From NCBI RefSeq assembly GCF_937863485.1, contig NZ_CALMFY010000216.1:1-64000 (forward strand): a stretch of 64,000 nt of DNA, read 5' to 3'. Positions 18,154 through 27,933 of this stretch are shown piece after piece. This DNA comes from an uncultured Nostoc sp. Its GTDB lineage: Bacteria > Cyanobacteriota > Cyanobacteriia > Cyanobacteriales > Nostocaceae. The notes beneath the pieces are model-generated. The model saw only the letters and a list, made by a program, of their open reading frames with translations, was not told where the DNA came from and made no database searches. Made by a program: the position numbers and the translations under genes. Numbering within the stretch: position 1 is the first letter of the stretch; every line of letters starts with the position of its first letter.

Positions 18154-18960
18154 TTAAATTTTTACGCCATCTAGAAAAGGTTGAAATACCGGAACTAATT
18201 CGGGACGACTGACAACAAGGGTGGGAAAAGAGCGATCGCTATAATCTTCTCCTGGTGACAACGGAAACGGTTCAGAATTGAGCGATAACCAAACCCCGCC
18301 AGCAGCCTGGACAATTACCCAAGCCCCCGCTAAGTCCCAAACTTTTGGTGTCGCTTCAATACCACCCAGAGTAGCCCCAGTGGCAACTGTCAAAAAGTTA
18401 TAGCTAGCCACACCCAACATCCGAATTTTGCAGGGAAAGCCGTTTTTGATTACTGCGGTGCTACGAGAACAGAGGTTAAAAAAGTGATTGTTGCTGGGAC
18501 TATCAGCACTGGTGTGGATCGGGTGGTAGTTGAGAAATGCTCCTGTTGGCGTTGCTAAACCAGATGAACCTGCCCAGAAACCATGAAAAGCTTGATTCAA
18601 CGGTGGTGCGTAAACATAACCAAAAATGGGTGTGCCTTGATACAGTAAACCCAGAGAAATTGTCCAGATGGGAATGCCGCGTGTAAAGTTGGTTGTACCG
18701 TCTAAAGGGTCAATTACCCAGCACCAGTCCGTACCGGGAAATGACTGATCGCTCTCTTCGCTCAAAATGCCGTAACCAGAAAAATTAGAAGCGATCGCAT
18801 CCCGAATTTCCTGATCTGCCCATTTATCTGCTTGTGTCACCAAACTACCATCAGCTTTTTGGTCAGCCTGTACTTGCCCAAAATCTTGCATAAGCTGCTT
18901 CCCCACTCTGGTAGTGGTAATTTGGGCAAAATCAAGAATTGTTGTCCAAAAATCACTCAT
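18154..18960 (-). CDS. Inositol monophosphatase family protein
   Basis: 268 residues of the Mg-dependent, Li-sensitive sugar-phosphatase family. Seen: ILSEESD with the metal-binding Glu (near residue 68), WVIDPLDGTTNFTRGIP (first metal motif, near 87), and VWDLAGAWVIVQAAGG with the third metal Asp. Substrate could be inositol phosphate, histidinol phosphate or another sugar phosphate; the sequence alone does not say. The ATG at 18960 gives the typical start MSDFWTTILDFAQ. It is followed on the same strand, upstream, by the BCD transporter gene about 70 bp away, so they may share a transcript. Confidence 0.88.
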   Translation of the reverse strand: MSDFWTTILDFAQITTTRVGKQLMQDFGQVQADQKADGSLVTQADKWADQEIRDAIASNFSGYGILSEESDQSFPGTDWCWVIDPLDGTTNFTRGIPIWTISLGLLYQGTPIFGYVYAPPLNQAFHGFWAGSSGLATPTGAFLNYHPIHTSADSPSNNHFFNLCSRSTAVIKNGFPCKIRMLGVASYNFLTVATGATLGGIEATPKVWDLAGAWVIVQAAGGVWLSLNSEPFPLSPGEDYSDRSFPTLVVSRPELVPVFQPFLDGVKI

Positions 18961-19030
18961 TGATTAATTCTCGCGCAAAGACGTTCCTGAGCCAAGATTA
19001 GGTAGATTCGGGTTGGTTTAAGTTTCTAGT

Positions 19031-20464
19031 TTAATCTAAATCGCTTTCTAAAACCGAAGCGATCGCAAGCTTTGTACTTGTTTGAAATTCTGTGACGTTC
19101 ACCCGATTCAAAAACCAAATCGACAGCACCATTCCCACAGCTTCCAGAACAAATACCAGTCCATAAGCTAACTCTAGGCTAGGTAGCAGTTTGCGTCCAA
19201 TATCCAAAACTGTACCTCCGATTACCACCGCCACACCTCTAGAGAGTGACTGCGCTAACCCCCATGCCCCAATAAACGTACCTGCGGCTTCTGCTGCTGT
19301 GAGATCCAACATCAAGCTAATTGCTGCCGTTGTTAAGAAACCTGTGGCTAAACCGAACAATACCAAACCTAGTTTGAGAACTGCTGCATTAGCTGTGAAT
19401 CCTGATATACCTAGCAATATTGAACAGAATGCTACTAACATACAGCCTAGACGTGCAGTTCTGCGCTTACCTAAACGCGGGACAATGTAAAAGCCAGTAA
19501 CCCCGTAGGCAATCAGTAGACCTGTTCCATAAAAAATATTTAATTTGGTACTTTCCGCTAGGGGCATTTTAAATACTTGACCAGCATAAGGTTCTAAAAT
19601 CGGGTCTTGCATAAACAAACTGATAGTCATCACCAATAAAAAGGTGAAAAATATACCTGTTTGTGGGCTAGCTGTCAATATTTTCCAAGCATTGCCTAGA
19701 GTAATGCTGTCTTCCCGGTTCACCAGTGTGGAACGAGTTGAGTATTGGGAGTACTTTTTTTCTACGCCCAATGTCGCTGCGATCGCCAAACCAAATACAA
19801 TTGCTGGAACGATAGTAAACAACCTGTTGATTGCTGCTTGTAAGGTTTCTACCGTTGTTTCTGGCGTTAACTGTTTCAGCAAGCTGGCACTGATAATTGC
19901 CCCAACAATAATCCCCACCATTAGCATCGACCAGACCACACCAACTACTTTGGAACGGTTATCTTCTTCAGATATATCCACCAACAAAGCAGCAAAGGCA
20001 GTACCACTAGCACAAATTCCTAGACCATATACAGCGAAAACTAAAGCCAAAAGTGCTGTCCAGCCGATTGTTTGGGTTGTCCATACCCAAGCACCTCTAC
20101 TATTTCCAGCAAAATTCATCTGCCACATCACTTGTACAGCTAAAAATGCTGCGATCGCAAATATTGCCGCGCCCACCCAAACATAAGCTGTGCGGTGGTA
20201 TCCCCATAACGGCTTGGCATCGGAAATCTGGCCGAACCAGACACGGGAAGGAGCAACAAATAAAGGCAGTGCTAGAACTACTGATACCAGCGTTGCCGGA
20301 ATTGCTATTTCTTGAATCATGACTCTGTTGAGTACCCCCAGAGTCAAAATGGACATCATGCTCAACCCCATTTGAAATAAACCCAGCCGAAACATGGTCA
20401 GTAGGTTTACCCTTGGCACAGATAGGGATTTTGTTTTGGTATCAAATACTTCACCACTTGCCAT
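19031..20464 (-). CDS. BCD/PucC family MFS transporter
   Basis: 477 residues with about twelve membrane helices. It belongs to the bacteriochlorophyll delivery (PucC/LhaA) branch of the major facilitator superfamily. Seen: VNLLTMFRLGLFQMGLSMM at the first helix, the early APSRVWFGQISDAKPLWGYHRT loop, and DISEEDNRSKVVGVVWSMLMVG between later helices. In purple bacteria such proteins help light-harvesting complex assembly; in cyanobacteria a role in pigment or protein handling is inferred. Being 2.5 kb from chlG and get3d, it may belong to a pigment-related neighbourhood, though on the other strand. Confidence 0.87.
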   Translation of the reverse strand: MASGEVFDTKTKSLSVPRVNLLTMFRLGLFQMGLSMMSILTLGVLNRVMIQEIAIPATLVSVVLALPLFVAPSRVWFGQISDAKPLWGYHRTAYVWVGAAIFAIAAFLAVQVMWQMNFAGNSRGAWVWTTQTIGWTALLALVFAVYGLGICASGTAFAALLVDISEEDNRSKVVGVVWSMLMVGIIVGAIISASLLKQLTPETTVETLQAAINRLFTIVPAIVFGLAIAATLGVEKKYSQYSTRSTLVNREDSITLGNAWKILTASPQTGIFFTFLLVMTISLFMQDPILEPYAGQVFKMPLAESTKLNIFYGTGLLIAYGVTGFYIVPRLGKRRTARLGCMLVAFCSILLGISGFTANAAVLKLGLVLFGLATGFLTTAAISLMLDLTAAEAAGTFIGAWGLAQSLSRGVAVVIGGTVLDIGRKLLPSLELAYGLVFVLEAVGMVLSIWFLNRVNVTEFQTSTKLAIASVLESDLD

Positions 20465-20716
20465 AGCTAGTTTTTTGTATGGTTTATAGGATTTAATCTC
20501 TCTCTCTTTAAATAAAGATAAACCCTACCTGCTCGAAATCAGCGAACGAAAAGTGAAAGTTGCGATCGCGCTCAAATGTGACCGATTACGATGCTCATGA
20601 CTTCATCGGAGGCGATCGCATCTGATGCCCAAATGGGAACCATAAGAAAATAAGCCCATACCATGCTTTGGTATGAAGCAAAGAAACGTAATACATCACA
20701 ATATATTTGTTTATCC

Positions 20717-21727
20717 ATGTCTAACCAACAAAAGCATAATTCTGCTTTTAACGCTGCTGCCAACATTAACGTTCAACATGCCCGATTACAGGATTTATCT
20801 TTAAGTGCAGCCCGTAGATTATATAAAGGTGGGATTCGACCTGGTGATCCGATCAGAACCAGAGTGCAAGCCCAAGAAATGTTAGATAAAATCCCTCCAT
20901 CTCAAAGAGCAGGGATTGATGGCAAATCTACTGATGTTAATATCCAAAAATACCTCTTAGATAAACACGCTAGTCACGTCAAACCCCACAGCCAAGGTGG
21001 CTCAAATGATCCCAAAAATATCAAGTGGGAAAACGCCAAAGATAATTTAGCCCGTGGCAATAAACCCATGACTTCGCAGGAGCAAATAAGACTAGATGCT
21101 AAATGGTATTTTGACAACCTAACAGGTGCAGTCAAAGCAGGTGTTAAAGCCGCGCCTCTAGGAGCAGTAATTGGTGTAGCGACGACAGCACCATTTTCGT
21201 TACTAACCAACGCGCTGCGCGTAGTTCGAGGTGAAATTTCTGCACAAGAAGCCGCTATAGGAACATTGAAAGATACCGTAAAAGGCGGCACAGTTGGGGG
21301 TGTGACAGCATTTGTAACCACAACAGTAGCAGCAGCTTGTCCACCAATTGCGATCGCTTTAACCGCAGCCGCACCAGTTTTAGCTGTTGTTGGAACTGTG
21401 GGTATGGTTTACGAGTTTTTCAAAATCCTTGATGACCATAAACAAACGGTGAAAATCTATTATGAATCTTTAACTCAACAAGAATTAGAAAGATTACAAG
21501 CAATTGAGAACGAACTGATTTATGAACATCAGAAAAATCTAGAGTTTTTAGCTCAAGCAGAAGTAATTAATCAAGAAATTACAAATCGTCCAATTGCACC
21601 AGGAATAGAAGGGGCTATGCAACGGTTAGGTGAATCAGTCGCTATTGCTAAATCTCTAGGATTAACATCAGCAGATAGTAAATTGCTTGCTGGTTCTCAG
21701 CTGCCTCATCTTCCCACAGAAAAATAG
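20717..21727 (+). CDS. HNH-motif protein with glycine-rich membrane region
   Basis: 336 residues from the ATG at 20717 (MSNQQKHNSAF); a longer start at 20663 adds repeat-like residues. Near residues 85-120 is HASHVKPHSQGGSNDPKNIK followed by WENAKDNLARG, an HNH/McrA-like His-Pro-Gly-Gly-Asn pattern without cysteines. Next comes a long Gly/Ala-rich hydrophobic region (about 140-245, with GGTVGGVTAF and ALTAAAPVLAVVGTVG), giving probably two or three membrane helices. The tail is a Glu/Gln-rich helix. I do not know this family's function. A toxin- or effector-like nuclease with a membrane part is possible. The next gene is 31 bp away. Confidence 0.68.
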   Translation: MSNQQKHNSAFNAAANINVQHARLQDLSLSAARRLYKGGIRPGDPIRTRVQAQEMLDKIPPSQRAGIDGKSTDVNIQKYLLDKHASHVKPHSQGGSNDPKNIKWENAKDNLARGNKPMTSQEQIRLDAKWYFDNLTGAVKAGVKAAPLGAVIGVATTAPFSLLTNALRVVRGEISAQEAAIGTLKDTVKGGTVGGVTAFVTTTVAAACPPIAIALTAAAPVLAVVGTVGMVYEFFKILDDHKQTVKIYYESLTQQELERLQAIENELIYEHQKNLEFLAQAEVINQEITNRPIAPGIEGAMQRLGESVAIAKSLGLTSADSKLLAGSQLPHLPTEK

Positions 21728-21758
21728 GAATTAAATTTCAGAGGATTACATAGTTTTT

Positions 21759-22439
21759 ATGCTTCCTTTTATTTTCGGCGCTCTTGGATTAGCTGTTGGA
21801 GCTGTTGTTGGTGCTTTTACTACTCACGCTGTTGGGGAAAGTGATAGACAAGCAGCCAAGCATCATAGAACTGTTGCAAATGAACTAGCTGATAAATATA
21901 CAAACTTGGAGCAAAAATACTATGAACTAGCTGATGAAACAAAAAAACCGATTCTCGATTTAACTCACCAGCACGCTTTAAATGAAGTAGAAAAAGATTG
22001 TTTGCGTTTAGCAGTTAGATTACAGCATAATCTGATTTCTCTGATGTGGGATATTGATAGAGAGCCAACAGAAGCTGCTTTAAAGGGATTTGTTAACGCA
22101 GTAGAACTTACAAATAATTTTCTCTGCAAAATAAATGAAGAGTTAATTTGTGTACCCAGTGACTATTATGCACGCAATCTTATTGCTGCTGTTCAACGCA
22201 AAATTATTTTTAACAGTCCAATATATTTTTCAAATCCATCAAATATAAACAATGAAGAATCGACGAAAAAAGCATTGTCAAGAGAAAACGAATTGAATAA
22301 GGAGAGAATTCTAATGAACAATACTCGGCACATTTGTTTGAACAGTTTCAAAGGAACGAGCTATTTTTTCAAAGTTAGCTCCACATCTGACTTTGAAAAT
22401 AATATCCCGCCCACGGCTGAATCAGGGTTTGAGGTATAA
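21759..22439 (+). CDS. Hypothetical protein with glycine-zipper membrane anchor
   Basis: 226 residues. It begins with a Gly-spaced hydrophobic segment (FGALGLAVGAVVGAFTTHAVG, residues 6-26) like a glycine-zipper anchor. A charged helical region follows (DRQAAKHHRTVANELADKYT, then NLEQKYYELADE), and a soluble body with EVEKDCLRLAVRLQHNLI. The last 60 residues are low-complexity and may be variable. It follows the HNH-motif gene by 31 bp on the same strand, so the two are probably one operon and work together. Function is unknown; it could be a partner or immunity protein. Confidence 0.62.
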   Translation: MLPFIFGALGLAVGAVVGAFTTHAVGESDRQAAKHHRTVANELADKYTNLEQKYYELADETKKPILDLTHQHALNEVEKDCLRLAVRLQHNLISLMWDIDREPTEAALKGFVNAVELTNNFLCKINEELICVPSDYYARNLIAAVQRKIIFNSPIYFSNPSNINNEESTKKALSRENELNKERILMNNTRHICLNSFKGTSYFFKVSSTSDFENNIPPTAESGFEV

Positions 22440-22679
22440 AACCTGCTCAATTTTTGTCCGAAGTATGGCAATGAAATGATATTCTGAAAATATGCCTGAA
22501 TACTTACTATAGTTATGGTATTGCGCTGTAACTTTATCGGACGCAATCGAACCCCATAAAAATATCAATGTGAAAATGTGGTTTTAACTACGCTATTCCA
22601 TTGAATTAGTAAGATAAACTTGCCGTATGTATGTCCTCAAACTACTTACCTTCATCTAGTTACAAAAAAGGCATAAGCA

Positions 22680-22904
22680 ATGAGTAAAGAACCAGTCAAA
22701 GTAATATTATGGGAAGAAAACCAAAAAGATTTTCTCAAAAAATTCTATGATCTCCAATTTACTCCCAGAGTAGGAGAGGAAGTTTACCTAAAAAAGGAGA
22801 GATGGAAAGTAACCAGAGTTGAGCATGATTTAGAAATTAGTGAGATTAATGTCTACATGGAATTAATCAAAAAAGCCAAGCAGGATAAATCATCTAATTC
22901 ATAA
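22680..22904 (+). CDS. Small hypothetical protein
   Basis: 74 residues, charged and soluble: VKVILWEENQKDFLKKFYDL, then TPRVGEEVYLKKERWKVTRV, typical of a small beta-barrel domain with a KERWKV strand. No family recognised. A clear hairpin terminator begins about 25 bp after the stop, which supports it as a real gene. It follows the HNH and glycine-zipper pair after 240 bp of spacer, and may or may not belong with them. Confidence 0.65.
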   Translation: MSKEPVKVILWEENQKDFLKKFYDLQFTPRVGEEVYLKKERWKVTRVEHDLEISEINVYMELIKKAKQDKSSNS

Positions 22905-22930
22905 ATACAAGTAAATACACTCAACTATTA

Positions 22931-22962
22931 TAAAAGGGAGGTTATTAACCTCCCTTTATTCT
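22931..22962 (+). terminator. Hairpin terminator
   Basis: AAAGGGAGGTTA (22933-22944) pairs with TTAACCTCCCTTT (22945-22957), a near-perfect stem of about twelve pairs with almost no loop, flanked by A-rich and T-rich sequence. It lies just after the 74-residue gene. The A and T flanks allow it to work in both directions. Confidence 0.8.
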
Positions 22963-23165
22963 GAGAATAGTAGATTCTCAGGTGTAATTTGTAAATCTTT
23001 ATGCAAGCCGCGATGTCTACGACGGGCTACGCCTACGCACAACAAGAGTTACGGCCAAGTGCTGGCGCACCGTAAACATACTACATCAACTTCCCTATAC
23101 CCAATTTTGTCTATGACGATAGACTATAAAAGTAAAGAAATGTAAATAAATTAAATTTTGCAACC

Positions 23166-24113
23166 GTGGAAAATATCACATTGGGGCAAAATGGCCCAGT
23201 TGTTACACCCTTGTGCATAGGCACTTGGGCTTGGGGTGATAAACTATTTTGGAATTATGGCAATGCCTACGGCCCAGAACAGTTACAAGAAGCCTTTACA
23301 GCAGCCTTAGAGGCTGGTGTTACCTTCTTTGATACTGCCGAAGTCTACGGAATGGGACTATCAGAGAAATTTTTGGGACAATTTTTGCAACAGACACAAC
23401 AACCTGTACAAATCGCCACAAAATTTGGCCCCCTACCGTGGCGATTTACAGCCCAATCCGTCTCTGATGCTTTAACAGACAGCCTCAAACGTTTACAATT
23501 AGAGCAAATCGCCCTGTACCAAGTGCATTGGCCTTTTGCCTTCTTTTTAAGTCAAAAAACTTTGATGAATGCCCTAGCGGATGAAGTGAAGCGGGGCAGA
23601 ATTGCCGCAATCGGTGTGAGTAATTACTCAGCAGAGCAAATGCGAGACGCGCATCAAATATTGGCGGCCCGTGGAGTGCCTTTGGCTGTGAACCAAGTAC
23701 GCTATTCTTTACTCAGTCGCCAAATTGAAAGCAAAGGTATTATGGCAACTGCGCGTGATTTGGGTGTGACTATTTTGGCTTATAGTCCTCTAGCACAAGG
23801 ATTACTTACAGGCAAGTACACTATTGATAGTACTGAAACCCCCACTGGTGCGAGGAAAATAGACCCGCGATTTAAGAAAGAAGGTCTGCAAAAAATTGCC
23901 CCAGTCATATCTTTGCTACGCAACTTCGGGGAAAAATACGATCGCACCCCTGCCCAAGTAGCTCTCAACTGGTTAATTGTTCAGGGGAACGTTATTCCCA
24001 TTGCTGGGGTGAAGACAGCCGAACAGGTGCGGCAGAATGCTGGCGCTTTGGGCTGGAGATTGAGCGACGATGAAATTGGAGAGTTAGAACTAGTTAGTCG
24101 TCCTTGGCTGTAA
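23166..24113 (+). CDS. Aldo/keto reductase
   Basis: 315 residues, NADPH-dependent oxidoreductase of the aldo/keto reductase superfamily (TIM barrel). Seen: FFDTAEVYGMGLSEKFLG (catalytic Asp and Tyr, near residue 55), KFGPLPW (catalytic Lys, near 88), YQVHWPF (catalytic His), and the NADPH-binding IPIAGVKTAEQVRQNAGAL near the C-terminus. Substrate unknown. The start is GTG at 23166, giving MENITLGQNGPVVTPLCIGT, which fits the family N-terminus. The upstream 200 bp contains a GC-rich dispersed repeat. Confidence 0.92.
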   Translation: MENITLGQNGPVVTPLCIGTWAWGDKLFWNYGNAYGPEQLQEAFTAALEAGVTFFDTAEVYGMGLSEKFLGQFLQQTQQPVQIATKFGPLPWRFTAQSVSDALTDSLKRLQLEQIALYQVHWPFAFFLSQKTLMNALADEVKRGRIAAIGVSNYSAEQMRDAHQILAARGVPLAVNQVRYSLLSRQIESKGIMATARDLGVTILAYSPLAQGLLTGKYTIDSTETPTGARKIDPRFKKEGLQKIAPVISLLRNFGEKYDRTPAQVALNWLIVQGNVIPIAGVKTAEQVRQNAGALGWRLSDDEIGELELVSRPWL

Positions 24114-24127
24114 TATTTTTGAACTAC

Positions 24128-24703
24128 TCAAACACAGGAGGCCAAATTTCTGACACTACTAGCTCCCAACCTGGTAATAAGTCTGGTAGTGTCTAGTTTG
24201 TCGTTGTCCTGCAAAACTATTGGTTCTTGGTTGAGCCGATAAACGGTGAGTGTCAATTTGTCAGGATCAATCAGCATACCAACCGTAGTTCCAAGTTGTA
24301 AGAATAGCTGAATCTTTTCTACCAGTGGTTTGATCCGGTCTGACTTAGATTTTATCTCTACCATCAAGTCAGGCACCAATTCCACAAAGTCGCGCTTGCT
24401 TGTTTTCATTCTATCAGCACGAACAAAAGATACATCGGGAGCGCGAAGATTTCGTTTTTCGTTATCAGCTTCTTTTCCGTTTTCACTTTCTAATGTAGGC
24501 AAAATAAAACCCGCGCTAGAACCCGTTACCCGTCCTAGTCTCTGTGGGCGTACCCAATTACCCATCTGTCTTGCAAACTCTATACCTATTTCCTCTGATT
24601 CATAATCTGATGGGCCCATAATCAGTATATTTCCGTCTACCAGCTCCATCTGCCATTCTGGATGCTCTGCTTGTAGTTGCTCTAAGTCTGGAATAGTGAA
24701 CAT
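24128..24703 (-). CDS. Uma2 family (DUF820) protein
   Basis: 191 residues. The PD-(D/E)XK-like core is intact: ELVDGNILIMGPSDYES at the N-terminus, APDVSFVRADRM (Asp near residue 95), and DLMVEIKSKSDRI (E-x-K near residue 115), followed by GMLIDPDKLTLTVYR. It is one of five Uma2 loci in the window and unlike the other intact two in detail. It ends 15 bp from the convergent aldo/keto reductase. Nuclease activity is presumed from the fold, not shown. The frame is uninterrupted. Confidence 0.85.
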   Translation of the reverse strand: MFTIPDLEQLQAEHPEWQMELVDGNILIMGPSDYESEEIGIEFARQMGNWVRPQRLGRVTGSSAGFILPTLESENGKEADNEKRNLRAPDVSFVRADRMKTSKRDFVELVPDLMVEIKSKSDRIKPLVEKIQLFLQLGTTVGMLIDPDKLTLTVYRLNQEPIVLQDNDKLDTTRLITRLGASSVRNLASCV

Positions 24704-24892
24704 AAGACCACGAAGAATGCATCTTTAATTTATCTTCCTAGAAACTGGTAGAAAAAGTTACCCAAAAAGCTAAAAAGTCAAGAGCCAAAGTCAAAATCTT
24801 GACTCTTAACTCTCAACTCTCCAACTTTAGATTTGGATTTTGGATTGAAGAAAAAATCTAAAATCCAAAATTGATTAACTTCTAACTCTTGA

Positions 24893-26422
24893 CTAAGAAG
24901 CTGATTCTCTAGCTGTAGGTGAACCTATCTTTTTACTAGGGGATGCAGAAGAATCCTGCCCACTTGTCCGCAGTTTTGGCTTGGGAGAAGAATGTCTTTC
25001 TTCACCAGTGCTGCTATCTGATTTCCATGCAGAACGAGGGCGATCGCTGGAAGATTCACGACGCTTGCCCAGTCTGGGTTTGGGAGCGGAAGATTCCTCT
25101 TGGGGAATTTCCACGTCTGAACTCAACCAAGCGGGACGAGTTTGATCGTAAGCGATTTGCAGTGCCGCTGCGGCGATCGCTTGAGCATCGTATTCTTCAA
25201 TCAGTTCGCTGACAATCGGCAAGAATGAAGCCAAACGCTCACCTGTCAAAGCTTCCCGCACCTGTTCTTGCAATTTCAGAATGTGTCGCGCTTCAATCTG
25301 TGCCCGTGTGGGAATCGTCAGCACTTGCCAATTTTGGCGGTTATGACGTTCAAATGTTTGCTGTTTGCGCCGCTCAAATGGCTGAACTAAAGAAATTGCT
25401 GTTCCTTCTTTACCAGCACGACCAGTACGACCAATGCGATGGACGTAGGTTTCTACGCTATCGGGTAAATCGTAGTTGATTACGTGAGAGAGTTGATCGA
25501 CATCTAACCCTCGGGCGGCAATATCAGTTGCTACCACCCAGCGGACTTGACGGTTACGGAAGCGGCTTAATAACCGTTCCCGTGCTTGTTGCGACAAGTC
25601 ACCGTGGTATTCATCTACACTGTGACCAGCGCCTTGTAACTGACTGGTGAGTTCTGCGGCTGTGCGTCTGGTGCGAACAAAGATTAAAGCTGTTTCTGGA
25701 TCTTCCATTTCCAGAATCGGCTGTAAAGCTTTGGCTTTTGTCCAGTGGCGGGGAATCAGATAAGCTACCTGATTAATCTTGTTGGGAGCGGCTTTTGGCT
25801 GCTCAACGGTGACAGTAGCAGGCGATCGCAAGAACTTGTTCACTAACATCCGAATCGATGGTGGCATTGTTGCCGAGAATAAAGCTGTTTGGCGATCTAC
25901 GGGCGCTTGCGAGAGGATTTTCACCACATCGTCGATAAAGCCCATGCTCAACATTTCATCAGCTTCATCCAACACAAACCACTTCACTTGATCGAGCTTT
26001 AAACAGCCGCGATCGAGCAAATCGATCACCCGTCCTGGAGTGCCCACTACCATGTGAACGCCACGTCTGAGTTGTAACATTTGGCGGTCAATTGATTGAC
26101 CACCGTAGATTGCTAACACCCGCAATCCTTCATCGCCGATGAACTGAGCGATCGCATCGTGAACTTGCATTGCTAATTCACGAGTTGGCGTTAAAACTAT
26201 GGCTTGCACGGCTTTTTGATTAATATCCAGCCGCTCTAAAATTGGCAGTGAAAATGCTGCTGTTTTGCCTGTTCCAGTTTGAGATTGACCTACCACATCA
26301 CGACCAGCTAGCAATTGGGGAATTGCTTGCACTTGAATGTTAGTTGGTTCGGTAAAACCGATTTTTTCTATTTGTTCGACACGTTCTTGGGAAATGCCTA
26401 ATTCTTGAAATGAAAGAGTCAT
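24893..26422 (-). CDS. DEAD-box ATP-dependent RNA helicase
   Basis: About 509 residues from the ATG at 26422, which has GGAG six to seven bases upstream; the frame stays open further upstream to 26464. ATP-driven RNA unwinding, often in cold response and ribosome or mRNA turnover (CrhR/DeaD-like). Seen: Q-motif GFTEPTNIQVQAIP, Walker A SQTGTGKTAAF, VLDEADEML, LFSATMP, and the C-terminal VATDIAARGLDVDQLSHVIN and HRIGRTGRAGKEG. After a variable domain, a basic Ser/Lys/Arg-rich tail (last 70 residues) probably binds RNA. Confidence 0.94.
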   Translation of the reverse strand: MTLSFQELGISQERVEQIEKIGFTEPTNIQVQAIPQLLAGRDVVGQSQTGTGKTAAFSLPILERLDINQKAVQAIVLTPTRELAMQVHDAIAQFIGDEGLRVLAIYGGQSIDRQMLQLRRGVHMVVGTPGRVIDLLDRGCLKLDQVKWFVLDEADEMLSMGFIDDVVKILSQAPVDRQTALFSATMPPSIRMLVNKFLRSPATVTVEQPKAAPNKINQVAYLIPRHWTKAKALQPILEMEDPETALIFVRTRRTAAELTSQLQGAGHSVDEYHGDLSQQARERLLSRFRNRQVRWVVATDIAARGLDVDQLSHVINYDLPDSVETYVHRIGRTGRAGKEGTAISLVQPFERRKQQTFERHNRQNWQVLTIPTRAQIEARHILKLQEQVREALTGERLASFLPIVSELIEEYDAQAIAAAALQIAYDQTRPAWLSSDVEIPQEESSAPKPRLGKRRESSSDRPRSAWKSDSSTGEERHSSPKPKLRTSGQDSSASPSKKIGSPTARESAS

Positions 26423-26475
26423 TAATTCTCCTAAATTTTTTCTAAGGATTTTTGGATTAGTCATTTAGTCAGTAG

Positions 26476-26495
26476 AGACGCGATTAATCGCGTCT
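26476..26495. repeat. Dispersed 20-bp palindrome
   Basis: A third exact copy of AGACGCGATTAATCGCGTCT, again preceded by TAG and followed by GTACA, just upstream of the RNA helicase gene. Short repeats of the GTCATTAGTCATT kind follow directly. Confidence 0.92.
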
Positions 26496-26613
26496 GTACA
26501 ATGGTCATTAGTCATTGGTCAGCCAGCGGAATCTTAGGGAAAATCCCGATGAGGAAATACCTCACCAGAAGGGCGAACCCGTAAGGGTCATTTAACAAAA
26601 AACAAATGACAAT

Positions 26614-27933
26614 TTAGTTATTGACTACTTGACCATAGAGGTCGTATGTATCAGCGTGGTGAATCGCTATTGGCACGATGGTTCCTAACTTTGCCTGGCC
26701 TTTGACATACACCAGACCATCAACCTCTGGGGAAAATCTACCTGAACGACCGATTAATTCACCACTTTCAGGATTTTCTTGCTCAATCAGGACATCAACA
26801 ATTTTGCCTACTTCCTGTTGATTTTTCTTTTGAGAAATCGGTTGCTGGAGTTCCATAAGTTGATATCGGCGCTCGTCCATCACCAATTGGGGCAACTGAT
26901 TTGGTAGCTTGTAAGCTGGGGTTCCTTCCTCAGAGGAAAAGGTGAAGACACCAACATGGTCGAATTCATGCCGCTGGACGAACTCTAATAGATGCTCAAA
27001 ATTCTCGCTTGTTTCTCCTGGGAAACCAACAATAAATGTTGTCCGCAGTACGGCTGTTGGTAGCGCCGTTTTGATGCGATCTATAATCCCATCATTTACC
27101 CGTCCTTGCCAAGGACGGTTCATGGCGCGGAGAATATCTGGATGAGAATGCTGCAAGGGCAAATCCAGGTAAGGCAAGACGTTGGGTGTTTCTTGAATCG
27201 CCGCTATCACATCTGGGGTCAGTCCCGTGGGATAAGCGTAATGCATTCTGATCCACGGTATATCTACTTTCCCCAAAGCGCGAAGTAATTCGGCTAACTT
27301 TGGCTTACCGTAAATATCCAAACCGTAATTAGTAGTGATTTGGGAAATTAGAATAATTTCCTTTACCCCTTGACTAACTAACTGCTCCGCTTCGGCGACT
27401 ATAGATTCAATAGTACGCGATCGCTGGTTTCCTCGAAGATGAGGAATTATACAAAATGCACAACGATAATCACATCCTTCTGCAACCCGCAGGTAAGCTA
27501 CGCCCTCGGTTGTCGTGCGATAGCGCGGTGTAGTTTCGTCGGCAATGTAGGTTGGTTCGATACTAACCTGTTTGACCCGCTCACCTTGTTCTACACGCTC
27601 AATTACATTTACAATTTTGTGATAATCGCCTGTGCCCACCACCGCTACTGCTTCGGGCAACTCCTCCAAAAGTTGTTCTTGGAAGTGTTGCGCCATACAG
27701 CCAGTGATTACAATTTTTTTGTTTGCCTCTGCCAGTTCTACCAAAGTTCTGACAGATTCAAGTCTCGCTGCTTCAATAAAACTACAGGTATTAACAATAA
27801 CGTAATCTGCTAACTCTTCATTTGTATCTACACCGTAGCCTGCTTCTACGAGCATTCCCAGCATGTGTTCTGTATCAATTCGATTTTTCTCGCAGCCCAA
27901 GTGAGAAATGGCAATTGTTGGCTTGTCACCCAT
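26614..27933 (-). CDS. rimO: Ribosomal protein S12 methylthiotransferase RimO
   Basis: 439-residue radical-SAM enzyme that puts a methylthio group on Asp of ribosomal protein S12. Three domains are seen: an N-terminal UPF0004 domain with [28 protein letters not shown] and VITGCMAQ (three Cys for one Fe-S cluster); a radical-SAM core with [20 protein letters not shown] (CxxxCxxC); and a C-terminal TRAM domain. [10 protein letters not shown] distinguishes RimO from MiaB. Length is normal. It is a single gene on the minus strand, with short repeats separating it from the helicase. Confidence 0.95.
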   Translation of the reverse strand: MGDKPTIAISHLGCEKNRIDTEHMLGMLVEAGYGVDTNEELADYVIVNTCSFIEAARLESVRTLVELAEANKKIVITGCMAQHFQEQLLEELPEAVAVVGTGDYHKIVNVIERVEQGERVKQVSIEPTYIADETTPRYRTTTEGVAYLRVAEGCDYRCAFCIIPHLRGNQRSRTIESIVAEAEQLVSQGVKEIILISQITTNYGLDIYGKPKLAELLRALGKVDIPWIRMHYAYPTGLTPDVIAAIQETPNVLPYLDLPLQHSHPDILRAMNRPWQGRVNDGIIDRIKTALPTAVLRTTFIVGFPGETSENFEHLLEFVQRHEFDHVGVFTFSSEEGTPAYKLPNQLPQLVMDERRYQLMELQQPISQKKNQQEVGKIVDVLIEQENPESGELIGRSGRFSPEVDGLVYVKGQAKLGTIVPIAIHHADTYDLYGQVVNN

